Assembly: GCF_023091745.1 (NCBI RefSeq)
Contig: NC_068921.1
Span: forward strand, 12,170,001 to 12,234,000
DNA from: Budorcas taxicolor
Lineage: Eukaryota; Chordata; Mammalia; Artiodactyla; Bovidae
DNA length: 64,000 nt
Reading direction: 5' to 3'
Part shown: in pieces, positions 25,381 to 37,137 of the stretch
Numbering within the stretch: position 1 is the first letter of the stretch
How the letters are laid out: the number at the start of each line of letters is the position of its first letter
Notes under the pieces: generated by a model
The model's database searches: none
Told to the model about the DNA's origin: nothing
Seen by the model: the letters and a program-made list of their open reading frames with translations, nothing else
Program-made: the position numbers and the translations under genes

Positions 25381-26529
25381 AATAAGAAAAAAGAAAAGAA
25401 AGTCACTTCTTTATCTGGGTTCCCATAGCATTATGTAGACATCTTTATTGTAATATTTTAAAGCTGCATTTTAATTTTTTATTTATATATCTGCTGTTCT
25501 TCATATGTAGGCAAATACTAACTTTAGGAAAAACAGAACATATGTAAAAAGAGAAAAATAACGATAGTCTACTGAATGAGTCAGCAGTGTACGGTCCTTG
25601 TGCCATCACAATAATGCAAACACTGAACGAAGTTCCAAACGAAACTATTACCTAATATTTAGGAAGAATGGCAGATGGGAGGTATGCACGTGCAGTGGGA
25701 AGAAGGATGGTGGAAGAGACCTAAACTGTAATTTTCCATGGAAGGAAGTCAACGGGCAGTGCCCAACACTGAAAAACGAATCAAGCAATGTCAATAAAAG
25801 TTTACTATTTAGTGACATGGAGGTAAGTATCCAAAGAAACAGCTCAGAGTTGCAAGTGGTAGTCTCTGAGGAAGAAGCAACAGGGAAGTGTCCCAGGACA
25901 CAGAACAGAGGACCAGTATTTTTCCAGAAAAGCTTTGAAAAACTCCCTGGCTCAAGTTTTATGCATATTTAACAATAATTTAAAAAAAAAAACTTTAACA
26001 AAAATTTGAAAAATAAGTGAAGGAAGTAAGCAGTGCTATGATCTGTCTCCACTGGTTTCAGAGTGACTTCTGGAGACAGAACCGAGCCTGGTTTCATTCA
26101 CGGGAATGATGAAAATCAAGAGTGATGAAGACAGGACGCTTTGGGAAAGAAGCACTATCAACCAGTCTGAGTCAAATCCTGAATGTGAAGCCTGGGGCCA
26201 CTTCGTTCCTGAGAGTATGTTCATTTGTAAAACTGCTTGTGACCATGAGGGAGAACTTGGGTTCCTTCCATGGAAAAGGGCTGCCGTTTCCTGGACGTTT
26301 GGCGAGCAGACAATGCCCCTCAAGTCCTGAGGGAAACCCAGCTGCTCTGATTCGTCTCCCTGAAAATGCAACCGCTCCCTGATAGGTGAGTCACAGGCAA
26401 ATAAGGTACAGTAGTTGAATGTCATAAGCCCAAGGTATGATATGAGAGGGCTCTTTATAATTTGCCTCCCTAAACACTCAACCAAACCACTTACTGAGCT
26501 AGAAGGATCTGAGGATAGGCAATAGCCGT

Positions 26530-28612
26530 GTTAGTTCACAGTTCAGTCTCCCAGTCGTGTCCAACTCTTTGCGACCCCATGAATCGCAGCACGCCAGGCC
26601 TCCCTGTCCATCACCATCTCCCGGAGTTCACTCAGACTCATGTCCATCGAGTCCATGATGCCATCCAGCCATCTCATCCACTGTCGTCCCCTTCTCCTCC
26701 TGCCCCCAATCCCTCCCAGCATCAGAGTCTTTTCCAATGAGTCAAATCTTCGCATGAGGTAGCCAAAGTACTGGAGCTTCAGCTTTAGCATCATTCCCTC
26801 CAAAGAAATCCCACGGTTGATCTCCTTCAGAAGGGACTGGTTGGATCTCCTTGCAGTCCAAAGGACTCTCATGAGTCTGCTCCAACACCACACTTCAAAG
26901 GCATCAATTCTTCAGCGCTCAGCCTTCTTCACAGTCCAACTCTCACATTCACACATGACCACAGGAAAAACCACAGCCTTGATTAGACGGACCTTAGCCA
27001 GCAAAGTAATGTCTCTGCTTTTGAATATGCTATCTAGGTTGGTCATAACTTTTCTTCCAAGGAGTAAGCATCTTTTAATTTCATGGCTGCAGTCACCATC
27101 TGCAGTGATTTTGGAGCCCAAAAAAATAAAGTCTGACACTGTTTCCACTGTTTCCCCATCTATTTCCTATGAAGTGATGGGACCAGATGCCATGATCTTC
27201 GTTTTCTGAATGTTGAGCTTTAAGCCAACTTTTTCACTCTCCTCTTTCACTTTCATCAAGAGGCTTTTTAGTTCCTCTTCACTTTCTGCCATAAGGGTGG
27301 TGTCGTCTGCATATCTGAGGTCATTGATATTTCTCCCGGCAATCCTGATTACAGCTTGTGTTTCTCCCAGTCCAGGGTTTCTCATGATGTACTCTGCATA
27401 GAAGTTAAATAAGCAGGGTGACAATATATAGCCTTGACGTACTCCTTTTCCGATTTGGAACCAGTCTGATGTTCCATGTCCAGTTCTAACTGTTGCTTCC
27501 TGACCTGCATACAGATTTCTCAAAATGCAGGTCAGGTGGTCTCGTATTCCCATCTCTTTTGGAATTTTCCACAGTTTATTGTGATCCACATAGTCAAAGG
27601 CTTTGGCATAGTCAATAAAGCAGAAATAGATGGTTTTCTGGAACTCTCTTGCTTTTTCCATGATCCAGCAGATGTTGGCAATTTGATCTCTGGTTCCTCT
27701 GCCTTTTCTAAAACCAGCTTGAACATCAGGGAGTTCACGGTTCATGTATTGCTGAAGCCTGGCTTAGAGAATTTTGAGCATTACTTTACTAGTGTGTGAG
27801 ATGAGTGCAACTGTGCAGTAGCTTGAGCATTCTTCAGCATTGCCTTTCTTTGGAATTGGAATGAAAACTGACCTTTTCCAGTCCTGTGGCCACTGCTGAG
27901 TTTTCCAAATTTGCTGGCATATTGAGTGCAGCACTTTCACAGCATCATCTTTCAGGATTTGAAACAGCTCCACTGGAATTCCATCACCTCCACTAGCTTT
28001 GTTCATAGTGATGCTTTCTAAGGCCAACTTGACTTCACATTCTAAGATGTCTGGGTCTAGATTAGTGATCACATCATCATGATTATCTGGGTCATGAAGA
28101 TATTTTTTGTACGGTTCTTCTGTGTATTCTTGCCACCTCTTCTTAATATCTTCTGCTTCTGTTAGGTCCAGACCATTTCTGTCCTTTATTGAGCCCATCT
28201 TTGCATGAAATGTTCCCTTGGTATCTCTAATTTTCTTGAAGAGATCTCTAGTCTTTCCCATTCTGTTCTTTTCCTCTATTTCTTTGCACTGATCACTGAA
28301 GAAGGCTTTCTTATCTCTTCTTGCTATTCTTTGGAACTCTGCATTCGGGTGCTTATATCTTTACTTTTCTCCTTTGCTTTCGGCCTCTCTTCTTTTCACA
28401 GCTATTTGTAAGGCCTCCCCAGACAGCCATTTTGCTTTTTTGCATTTCTTTTCCATGGGAATGGGCTTGATCCCTGTCTCCTGTACAATGTCACAACCTC
28501 ATTCCATAGTTCATCAGGCACTCTATCTATCAGATCTAGGCCCTTAAATCTATTTCTCACTTCCACTGTATAATCATAAGGAATTTGATTTAGGTCATAC
28601 CTGAATGGTCTT
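26530..28612 (-). mobile_element. BovB LINE, long, broken ORF
   Basis: The longest BovB copy here, about 2.1 kb of a roughly 3.2-kb element, 5'-truncated. In transcript order its coding sequence appears as open pieces at 28261-27764, 27745-27167, 27148-26912 and 26893-26543, separated by frameshifts or stops. The middle piece carries reverse transcriptase motifs: CFIDYAKAFD, GVRQGYILSPCLFN and LRYADDTTLM. The terminal piece has RWLDGIMDSMDMSL. It is not functional as it stands. Confidence 0.95.
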
Positions 28613-29031
28613 GAGGTTCAAGCGAATTTTTACAGAGATAATAAGATTAAATATTTTCTGTCTAAGAAAAAATTCCAAGGATAAAACATAAACAAAATAA
28701 GAAACACACATAATTAGCATTTGCTGGATTTCATTGTTTTAAATATGGCAGCAAGTTCTTTAGGGGAAGGAGTGGCTTCAATCAAGTAAGATTCAATTAA
28801 GTGACTGGGAATTCCCCAAAGTACTAATAATAATCTCTAATTATGTGAAGATATCCACGGAAATGTAATGAGGCAGAAAATTACTTATAATTGCTAGATC
28901 TCTTCTAAAGGAAAGCACAGTATGCAGCTGAAAGAAATATTTTCTTTGAAACTTCTTAATTTGAAGATTTTAGGGCACTAGGCATGAACTCTGGGTATAG
29001 CGGGGAGCAGGCTGGCCCTCAAAATCAGCGG

Positions 29032-30060
29032 GGACAGCCAATCTCATCTACAAACAATAAATGCTGGTAAGGATGTGGACAAAAGGAAACCCTCTACACT
29101 GTTGCTGAGAATGTACACTGATATAGCCATACGGGGAGCAGTATGAAGATTCCTTAAAAAACTGGGAATAAATCTACCATACGACCCAGCAACCCCACGA
29201 CTGGGCACATGCTCTGAGAAAGCCACAATTCTAAAAGACACATGTACCCCAACGTTGACTGCAGCTCTATCTACAACAGCCAAGACATGGAAACAACCCC
29301 AGGTGTCCATCTACAGATGAATGGACAAAGAAGACGTGGTACATATATACAGTGGAATGTTACTCAGCTATAAAAAAGGAGCAAATTCGAGCCAGTTCCA
29401 GTGAGGTGGATGAACCTATAGCCTATTACACAGACTGAAGTCACAAAGAGAGGAACAAATATCGTGTATTAACGCACATACATGAAATCTAGAAAGAAGG
29501 TATTGATGGACCTATTTGCAGGGAAGGAATGGAGATGCAGGTGTAGAGGTGAATTGGTGGACACAGTGGGGCAAGGAGAGAATGGGATGAATGGAGAAAG
29601 TAGCATCAATATGCATGCACTGCCATGTGTAAAACAGATAGCCGGAGAGAAGCTGCTCTGTAATACAGGGAGCCCAGTCTGGTGCTCTGTGATGACCTAG
29701 ACGGGTGGGATGAGGGCTGAGTGGGAGGGAGGCTCAAAAGAGAGGGCATATGTGTATCATTATGGCTGATTCAGACTTCCCTGGTGGCCCAGATGGTAAA
29801 GCGTCAGCCTTCAGTGTGGAATCCCTGGGTTGGGAAGATCCCCTGGAGAAGGGAATGGCAACCCACTCCAGTACTCTTGCCTGGAAAATCCCGCGAATGG
29901 AGGAGCGTGGTAGGTTATACAGTCCAAGGGGATGCAAAGAGTCGGACACGACTGAGCGACTTCACTTCACTTCTTCTTCATGGCTGGTTCACACTGTTGT
30001 ACAGCAGAAACCAACATAACATTTGAAAGCAATTTTCCTCCAATTAAAAAATAAATTTAA
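29032..30060 (+). mobile_element. BovL1-type L1 3' end, split by Bov-tA
   Basis: Contains ORF2 end sequence (ccatacgacccagcaacccc, tggaatgttactcagctata) and a 3' UTR ending caattaaaaaataaattt. A Bov-tA at 29773-29975 interrupts the 3' UTR, with the imperfect duplication atggctg(a/g)ttca on both sides. Confidence 0.9.
29773..29975 (+). repeat. Bov-tA SINE inside L1
   Basis: Begins gacttccctggtggcccaga and ends ctgagcgacttcacttcac. It is flanked by atggctgattca and atggctggttca. Confidence 0.93.
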
Positions 30061-30061
30061 A

Positions 30062-30860
30062 AGAATTTTCAAACCCATAGGAAATTTGAAAGAATAGAAT
30101 GTGAACACCCAAATATCCTTCACCTACATTTCACCAATTGTTAAGACTTCACCGCTTTGTGTTCTTGCTCTCCTTTGCTCTTTGTTTCTGTGTGGTACAT
30201 TTAAATCCATTCATCACATCTTTTTTACCCTGAAACGTTTGGAAATAACTTGAAGGCATCTTTTGACATTATCCCTTAGATACTTCAGAATATGGGTCCT
30301 AGGAATAGAAATGTTCTCCTTTGTAAAAAAATCAATAAACAGAAAACTCAATTAAGAAGTCAGGAAGCCAGAAGGGGGAGCTCTCACGCCCTGTGACAGA
30401 CAATAGTAGGGTCAACAGGAAGAAGAAAACCTTCCTTTTCTTGCCTGGCAAGAGCTCAGCCAATGAAAGACTGTTAGGCTGCTGCTGGGAATAGAATGAA
30501 AAGACACTACACTTCCAACCCTCAATTCCACCAATGGACTCTGATCATTATAGCTCTTCCGACTTTCTTTTTCCCTTTTAGATGAGTCCTTCCTCCTCTT
30601 CTTGTTGCATAAGGACATGCACGTGGCTCCCCATGGTTAGAGACCTCTTAAATAAACCCATTTTTGTTGGAGAAACAACTGGAGGCCTGTTTGTTTTAGG
30701 TTAACACCTTCATAAACACAATACCATTATGAAACCTAAGAAAACTGACATTAATTCAATAACATGTAAACGTTTTCAATTGTCCCAAAATGTCTTTCAT
30801 AGCTATTTTCACTTGATTTCCTGACCCAGGATCCAATACATTGAATTTGGTTGCCACAGT
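30062..30860 (+). mobile_element. Old L1 3' UTR, split by an LTR
   Basis: The left part resembles an L1M 3' UTR (ccaaatatccttcacctac, ccttagatacttcagaatat). The right part resumes with cataaacacaataccatta and continues to ggatccaatacattgaattt. The middle, about 30362-30708, is a separate insertion. Confidence 0.65.
30362..30708 (+). mobile_element. Candidate LTR remnant
   Basis: Has two CCAAT-type motifs (near 30459 and 30531) and an AATAAA (30651) near the 3' end. It interrupts a recognisable old L1 3' UTR. No TATA box or retroviral genes are seen. LTR identity is inferred from layout only. Confidence 0.4.
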
Positions 30861-31116
30861 TCTGGAAGAAATGTTTAAATAAGACACAAAGGGCACTCTT
30901 GCATCAGGTGACAAACCCCAAAAGTAACTGATCACTTTCTTGGAGGGTAGGCACAGCTAAGTGTGAGACCCTTTTTGTTTTTTCCAAAATGATACAAAAT
31001 TTGGGGCCAAAATTGAACTGCTCGGACAACAGAAGAGGAATTATCTTCTTAAAGCTAATGCTCTCAGAAAATGTTCAAACACTTCCATAAAAGTAAGCTG
31101 AAAGTACAGAGTACAT

Positions 31117-31308
31117 GTGTTAGCTGCTAAGTCGTGTCCAACTCTTTGCAGCCCCCCTGCCAGGCTCCTCTGCACATGGGATTCTCCAGGCAAGAGTACT
31201 GGAGTGGGTTGCCATTTCCTTCTCCAGGGGATCTTCCTGACCCAGGGATCAAACCTGGGTCTCCTGCATTGTAGGCAGATTCTTTACTTCTGAGCCTCTA
31301 GGGAAGCC
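31117..31308 (-). repeat. Bov-tA SINE
   Basis: Inverted copy flanked by a perfect duplication acagagtaca on both sides. It lies 180 bp downstream, in transcript order, of the VWA8 exon at 31488-31601. Confidence 0.94.
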
Positions 31309-31487
31309 CTACAGAGTACATCTTGGAGAGCAAACTCAAGTTTTAAAAAGTGTGCATATAAGATCTTGTCTAGGACACCAAATTATTAAGCCGTTCAAAG
31401 TGATCTTGGTTTGAGCCTAGGTTTAGAAGAATAATTTTTTAAGACATGCTCTTGACAAGAAGAATAAGAGTAGTATACCCCAATTAC

Positions 31488-31601
31488 CTCTGCTGTAGCT
31501 GCTCATCAGACACTTGCAGCTCCTCCTTCAAGCGCGTGTACCTATCCTCTCTCAGCAGCCTGGAGCCGTCATAGAGGCTTAGCTCCCGATCATGGATCAG
31601 C
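31488..31601 (-). CDS. VWA8: VWA8 exon 6 of 11 in window
   Basis: 114 nt, phase 2 in and phase 2 out, so it can be skipped without shifting the frame. The acceptor is ccattag and the donor is gtaatt. After completing the split Arg codon the peptide reads LIHDRELSLYDGSRLLREDR, then YTRLKEELQVSDEQLQQ. LYDGSRLL fits the loop where AAA+ proteins of this class carry an 'E.G..L' element after Walker B. The following segment is strongly charged and probably a helix. The next intron (15415-31487) is 16.1 kb and holds most of the L1, BovB and SINE insertions of the left half. Confidence 0.95.
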
Positions 31602-32289
31602 CTAATGGACAGCAGAAGGCCAGGAAACAAACGAATCAGTTTAAATGTTGAAGCTATTAGAGGTAGAATCAGTCAGGTAACATTTTAGTCATTTCTATTA
31701 TTACTGGCAATTGAGTCTAACTATTTTGTTAGACTCAAAATGCACTTTTTGATATTTTAAGTTGGCTAGTGCTGTTATACTTGGCAAAAACAGTTGGTTT
31801 CTGTACTGGAGGGCAGTAGTCACGGTTACTAGATGTGAACAGGGAGAACGAGGAGGAGGAGAAGGAGCTGGAAAGGGGACGGAGGAGGGAAATGAAAAGC
31901 AACAGCTGAATGAGTGATTCAGGATAACCACAAGGTAAATATTAATGAATGAGCAATTGGCACATACTCCCTTGAGTCTAAGGTAACACTTTAAGGCATA
32001 GTATTATCAAAATAGTTCTATCTTTGCAATTACAGGATTTAGAATGTCTAAAATCTTCACAAAGAAATAACTAGTGCTATTTCAGATACCAACTGTGATG
32101 GAACCTAGCAGTCCACAGCTCAAATAGCATTGTCTTCCAGATGCTGCAGAGCTTAAAGAGTGCTGTTCCAGATCCTACACCAGCCACTAAGGTTTCCTGA
32201 TGTTCGCTGTGCAACTGCCCCACAGGCTTCCGCTCAGTGAACCCTGAGGAGAGGGGAGACTGCACACTGCAGAGGTCAGCAGCATGGGC

Positions 32290-32470
32290 ACTCAGGCGTG
32301 GGCGCAAGTCCCAGCCCTGTGCCTTATCCGTTGAATGACAGGGAGGGAGAGAACTGACCCACCAGTCTAAAATTTTATCTTGTATAAAACTAGGGCAGTA
32401 ACACCAACCTCACAGTATTGCTGTGAAAATTAAATAGCTAATGTAAGGCAGATGCTGAACATAGTTGTTC
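32290..32470 (+). repeat. MIR SINE (degenerate)
   Basis: Later part recognisable: caccaacctcacagtattgc, tgaaaattaaatagctaatg and gcagatgctgaacatag. It abuts a MER5-like element. Confidence 0.6.
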
Positions 32471-32471
32471 T

Positions 32472-32645
32472 CCATCTTAGCTGCACAGTAGAATCTACTG
32501 GGAGGAGGTTAAAAACACCAATGTTCAGGTCTCACCCTGGATCAGTTACCTCAGAATTTGAGGAGGTGGAGACCAGGCATCAGTCATTTCTAAGCCTCAC
32601 TCCCATAAGGAGATTCCACAGCTGAGACTCTGAGAAACCCTGGCT
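32472..32645 (+). repeat. MER5A/B-like hAT remnant
   Basis: Matches the MER5 order: ctgcacagtagaatctact, aggtctcaccctgg, gaatttgaggaggtggagac and actctgagaaaccctgg. It is a non-autonomous DNA transposon relic. Confidence 0.7.
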
Positions 32646-33678
32646 TAGCACAAGGCCTCGCACAGATTAAGAACTCAATGGTAGCTGCTGCTGCTGTTAC
32701 TACTACTTGGCCACATGGGCCAAGAAAGAACTAATAAAAGGAGGCAGCAGGCACTATTTCATTTGTGTTTGCATTTGTCTGTTTAGAAGAGGGAAAAACT
32801 GTAAATATATGGAATGTTTATGATAAATCACTGGAAGGTTGTGGTTATGACTTTTAAATGTTCTCAAACTGAATCAGGATTAACAGTGTTTTTAGAATCT
32901 TTAATTATACTCGGTACCTGCATCTCATCAAGGACAAAAAAAATAACTTTGACTACTTAGTTGGGGAACTGGATTATTTCTTTCCAAGCAAGTTAAAATT
33001 TAGAGTTAAAAGTTAAAAACAAGTAATAAAATCAAGATGTAACAAACAAACAAAAATAGTATCGTCAGTCTCCCAAAGTGGCACAAGATGGGACTAATTT
33101 CCATGAAATTTACACACGAAGTCTTAACATTAAAGAGAAGTTAACTATGAATGGGTGGATATTTGCCCCACCTAAGCTGAAATAAGAAACACAGTTGACA
33201 CAATTGTTGAAGTCTATAAACACAAAGTGAACATTAGCCTATATAAAATATAACCAAAGAGCCATTATACATTTTACATAAGGAACTATATTTTCTCTCT
33301 CAAAAACAAATTCCAAGAATGTAGATCTAGGACTGAAAAAGGAGTTTGTAAACAGTGAAGCTTTGACTCTGACATACTATAGAAACTTCAGTTGTGACTC
33401 ACTGCATAGATCAATCAACATACATATAAAGTCTCAACAATACTACTGAAAAATTTGCCTCTTTCAGCTCCTACACAGAGAATTTTGCTATGGCACTGGC
33501 TTTTCCCATTACTCGAAGTTCTACTCTACTGTGTTTACAACAATAAACACATCTGCTGTTATATTTGGATATAGAATTATAAATTCCTCGAGAATTATGT
33601 AATCCAGTTTAAATTAGAAGATGGAGAAAGCTCCATGTCTACTGTTTGCGTGGTGTGCTTCCGTGACCCGTGACCAAC

Positions 33679-33839
33679 CTCTGTAACACGGCAAGCGTCC
33701 CGGCACTGACTCTGTGAATGCCGTCCAGGAGAACCAGCTTTCCTTCCAGAGCAGCGTTTACCAGGGGCGAGGACCGCCAGGCAGTGTCTCCATTTGGAAG
33801 CGTGTACCTCTGCTGTAGCAGATCACGCGCTGTCATATC
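33679..33839 (-). CDS. VWA8: VWA8 exon 5 of 11 in window (second module Walker B)
   Basis: 161 nt; it enters in phase 0 and leaves in phase 2, the last two bases being the AG of an Arg codon. The acceptor is gtttcag. The donor is gttggt, weak at position +3. The peptide starts DMTARDLLQQRYTLPNGDTA, then WRSSPLVNAALEGKLVLLDG and IHRVSAGTLAVLQR. KLVLLDGIHR is the Walker B strand, but the usual catalytic Glu after the Asp is Gly; as I remember it, human VWA8 is the same. The DLLQQR and SPLVNAALEG elements match midasin/dynein-type modules. This is the most easily recognised VWA8 exon here. Confidence 0.97.
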
Positions 33840-34565
33840 CTGAAACCAGTCCCAACACCCACCAGAGAAAACAACAGAATTAATTTTTAAGACATGGACA
33901 ATAGCTTACTTAGCCTTAGAGTTACACCTCTCTCTGAACGTAATATTCCATACAGCACCTGGGAAGTCATCTTCTCCAGTCCATCAAAGAGAAAGATATT
34001 CAGAATCTTTTCCTGGTTATCTGAACTTTTTTCCCATTACTCACTCACATAAAATAGTGAGGGCTTTTTTTCTTTTTTTCCTCTTTTTTATTTAGAAAAG
34101 TTCACTTGGTACCTACACAGATGATGGCAGTTAACTTCTACAGAACCTCCATGGAATTTTACTCAATCAGCTTTACTTGTGAAAGGGCCAAAATGTATGA
34201 CTTCCTTTTTAAGAATTAAGAGGCCATACAAACTCACTAGGAGGAGATGCTTTATTAATGATGTGCGTTTTTTGGCAGCTGAGTTTTCCTGAAAAGCCAT
34301 GCTAGGAATCACTCAGCGACTCACATTTAAAGAGACTTGAAAATGGAGGAAATGGGGAAGAGTCATCAGATGGGGAACAGGAACTGACAAACAACAGCAC
34401 AGCGCTTCCAAGCAAACACAAGGTGCTAGTGTTTCAGCAAGCGACTAACAGCGGTAGCACAAAACATCTACCTACCATAAAATAATTTGGGTGTGATAAT
34501 ATGAACATTTTCTTCTCACATGTGTTAACAGTGAAGGTAACAGTTTCTTTTCTGCGATTGAGTGT

Positions 34566-34758
34566 GCACAGTCGTGTCCGACTCTTTGTGACCCCAGGGA
34601 CTGTAGCCCGCCAGGCTCCTCTTGTCCAAGGGATTCTCCAGGCAAGAATACTGGAGTGGGTAGCCATTCCCTTCTCCAGGGTATCTTTCCAACTCAGGGA
34701 TTGAATCCAGGTCTCCTGCATTGCGGGCTGATTCTTTACCATCTGAGTCGCCATGGAA
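34566..34758 (-). repeat. Bov-tA SINE
   Basis: Inverted copy from gcacagtcgtgtccgactc to ccatctgagtcgccatgga. It lies 730 bp upstream, in transcript order, of the VWA8 exon at 33679-33839. Confidence 0.92.
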
Positions 34759-35558
34759 GCCCTTTCTGTTATCAGCTTCAGATAAATTCTGTGTCACTTA
34801 TGTCAAACAAAGCTAAACATTTACAGTCAATCTTAGCCAAAAATTTAAAAGCTTCTGTAAATTCTTTGATACCCAACTCTAGTTTCAAGATGACAGAAAA
34901 TGAATGAATTTGTTTATATTCATGACAGCAAAAAATCTGTATTGAAATCAAGATTGAAATGTCTTGACCATCAATTTCCTCATTATCAAAAAAGTACTGA
35001 CTTAGAAAGTATAAATCAGCTTATGATGAATCAACAACACTTGAGAAACAATAATATTCAAGCTGATAAAATAGAAATTCACAATTTTTTAGGCAAGAAA
35101 AGAAAAGTTTAAACATAAATGTTCTCTCCCTGTTTGGGTCTCCTCCCTCCCCTCTAGTGTGCATTTCTGCAACCACTTTATGCATTAACCAGACTTCCCT
35201 AATGGCAGAAAGGCCTATTCAATCATAAGGATCAATTTTCCTTCTTCTAGGACCATCCATGTAACTTCTCAGAAGGTAGCATTCCTTTCTAAATCCTGTA
35301 AGGGGTTCCAATGACCCACTACTCACCTTGTATGTACAGACATCTCTGGTGTCTTTAGGTACAACTTTAGGTACAAAGCCAAGATATAATTTTCCTTAAA
35401 GACAGTGATTGGTGAAAAACAGACTGAGGAGATACTGGGCTACACCTAATAGAAGTTCTTGGCTTAAACACTTATTAATGTAATGACTGCATTCATGTTA
35501 CTAGCTATATTTCTTACACTCTATTTTACAAGATCATTGCTTCTTGCATGGCCAAATG

Positions 35559-35662
35559 TGTGACTTAGCCTCCGATAAAATTAATGCTATTAGGTGCCCT
35601 GATATGATCATGTGACTTAGCCTCTGATAAAATTAATGCTATTAGGTGCCCTGATATGATCA
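35559..35662. repeat. 52-bp tandem duplication
   Basis: Two adjacent 52-bp copies, 35559-35610 and 35611-35662, start tgtgacttagcct and end gatatgatca. I see a single C/T difference between them, so the duplication is recent. Confidence 0.95.
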
Positions 35663-35751
35663 ATCAAATATATAGTTCTATAAAACCAATGACTGTAATA
35701 GTGTGATTCTAGATATGGGGAGAAGCAGCAAAAGAAAACCATTTCCTTTCC

Positions 35752-35790
35752 AAAGAGTCAGACACGAATGAGCAACTAAGTACAGCCCAA
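35752..35790 (+). repeat. Bov-tA 3' end fragment
   Basis: Only ccaaagagtcagacacgaatg and agcaactaag remain, the typical SINE end. Confidence 0.6.
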
Positions 35791-35879
35791 CACATAAAAT
35801 GTATAACAAAGGAATATAACTTCAAAGGTGGGGGAAATGGAGGGAAAAAGGAAAGAATGGGCTTTATTTTCCTTGTGCT

Positions 35880-36053
35880 GTGTGTCCGCTAGGACTTTTG
35901 CAGCCCCATGGACAGTAGCCCACTAGGCTCCTTTGTCCATGGAATTCTCCAGGCAAGAATACTGGAGTGGGTTGCCATGGCCTCCTTCAGGGGATCTTCC
36001 CAACCCACGGATTGAACCCAGGTCTCCCGCACCGTCTGAGCACCAGGGAAGCC
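35880..36053 (-). repeat. Bov-tA SINE
   Basis: Inverted copy with tail gtgtccgctaggacttttg and head gagcaccagggaagccc. Part of the head is deleted. It faces another Bov-tA 45 bp away. Confidence 0.9.
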
Positions 36054-36098
36054 CAACTTCCTTCAGGCATTTCTGTAGGCAATAAGCGGCCTTCTCTG

Positions 36099-36325
36099 GG
36101 GCTTCCCAGGTGGCTCTAGTGGTAAAGAACTTGCCTGCCAGGGCAGGAGATGTGAAGAGAAGCAGGTTTGGTCCCTGGGTGGTGAACAGCCCCTGGAGGA
36201 GAGCATGGCGACCCACTCCAGTGTTCTTGCCTGGAGAATCCCATGGACAGAGGAGCATGAGGGGCTACAGTCCATGGGGTCACAAAGAGTCAGACAGACA
36301 CTGAAGTGACTGAGCATGCATGCAC
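36099..36325 (+). repeat. Bov-tA SINE
   Basis: Begins ggggcttcccaggtggctc and ends actgaagtgactgagcatg. With 35880-36053 it forms a head-to-head inverted pair able to fold into a long hairpin. Confidence 0.92.
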
Positions 36326-36862
36326 ACGTAAGTATTCAGAGAGGAGGTAACGTGAAGAAGGTATCCCACTGATACCATACTGCTGAAGAAAGGGTTGGGG
36401 ATTAACTGTGAAAAATCTCAGCTTCATACTGAAAACAGAGGGACCCAGAGCTGACCCAGCTCCTGAGTCTCCTGCGTGGGCCCAGGAAGAGGAGATGAGG
36501 AATGTGACTGTGGCATTAGAGGTTCAGACTCCAGTGGAACTGAGGTTAGCAACTGATAACATTTCTTTTTTTTTTTTTAATTTTGACAGAGAAAATTCCT
36601 TACTCTCACACCAACCACATCCTTAATCACCGTTCTGTGCAAGATACAAAACTACACAACTTCATTTTGTAGTCATGAATGATTCATAATTTGTTAATTC
36701 ATACAATGTCTACAATACGTACCTCATTCAAACAAGTAAACATTTACTAATAAAGATCATGAGAAAGACAACCAGTACGTAGGGCTCCTTTTTTCCAACC
36801 TAGCAGCTGTCAGCCTTTTACTGACTGAAGTAAACTGAAATTAATGACTTGCGGCTACATAA

Positions 36863-37137
36863 CACAGAGAAGGCAATGGCACCCCACTCCAGTACTCTTG
36901 CCTGGAAAATCCCACGGATGGAGGAGCCTGGTGGGTTTCAATCCATGGGGTTGTGAAGAGTTGGACACGACTGAACGACTTCCCTTTCACATTTCACTTT
37001 CATGCACTGGAGAAGGACAAGGCAACCCACTCCAGTGTTCTTGCCTGGAGAAACCCAGGGACGGGGGTGCCTGGTGGGCTGCCGTCTACAGGGTCGCACA
37101 GAGGCGGACACGACTGAAGCGACTTAGCAGCAGCAGC
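36863..37137 (+). repeat. Bov-A2 dimeric SINE
   Basis: Two A units joined by ttcacatttcactttcatgc, with a CAG-repeat tail (cttagcagcagcagcag). The flanking repeat is gctaca(t/c)aaca. Confidence 0.93.

Noticed and set aside
25598..25972. Open frame of 124 codons on the plus strand
   Set aside because: No recognisable domain, no splice context, and its last part resembles the tail of an old repeat. Cys and Lys richness alone is not evidence for a gene.
26036..26485. Open frame of 149 codons on the minus strand with overlapping plus-strand frames
   Set aside because: It lies in an intron next to a BovB. I recognise no family, and frames on both strands suggest chance openness of a GC-richer block.
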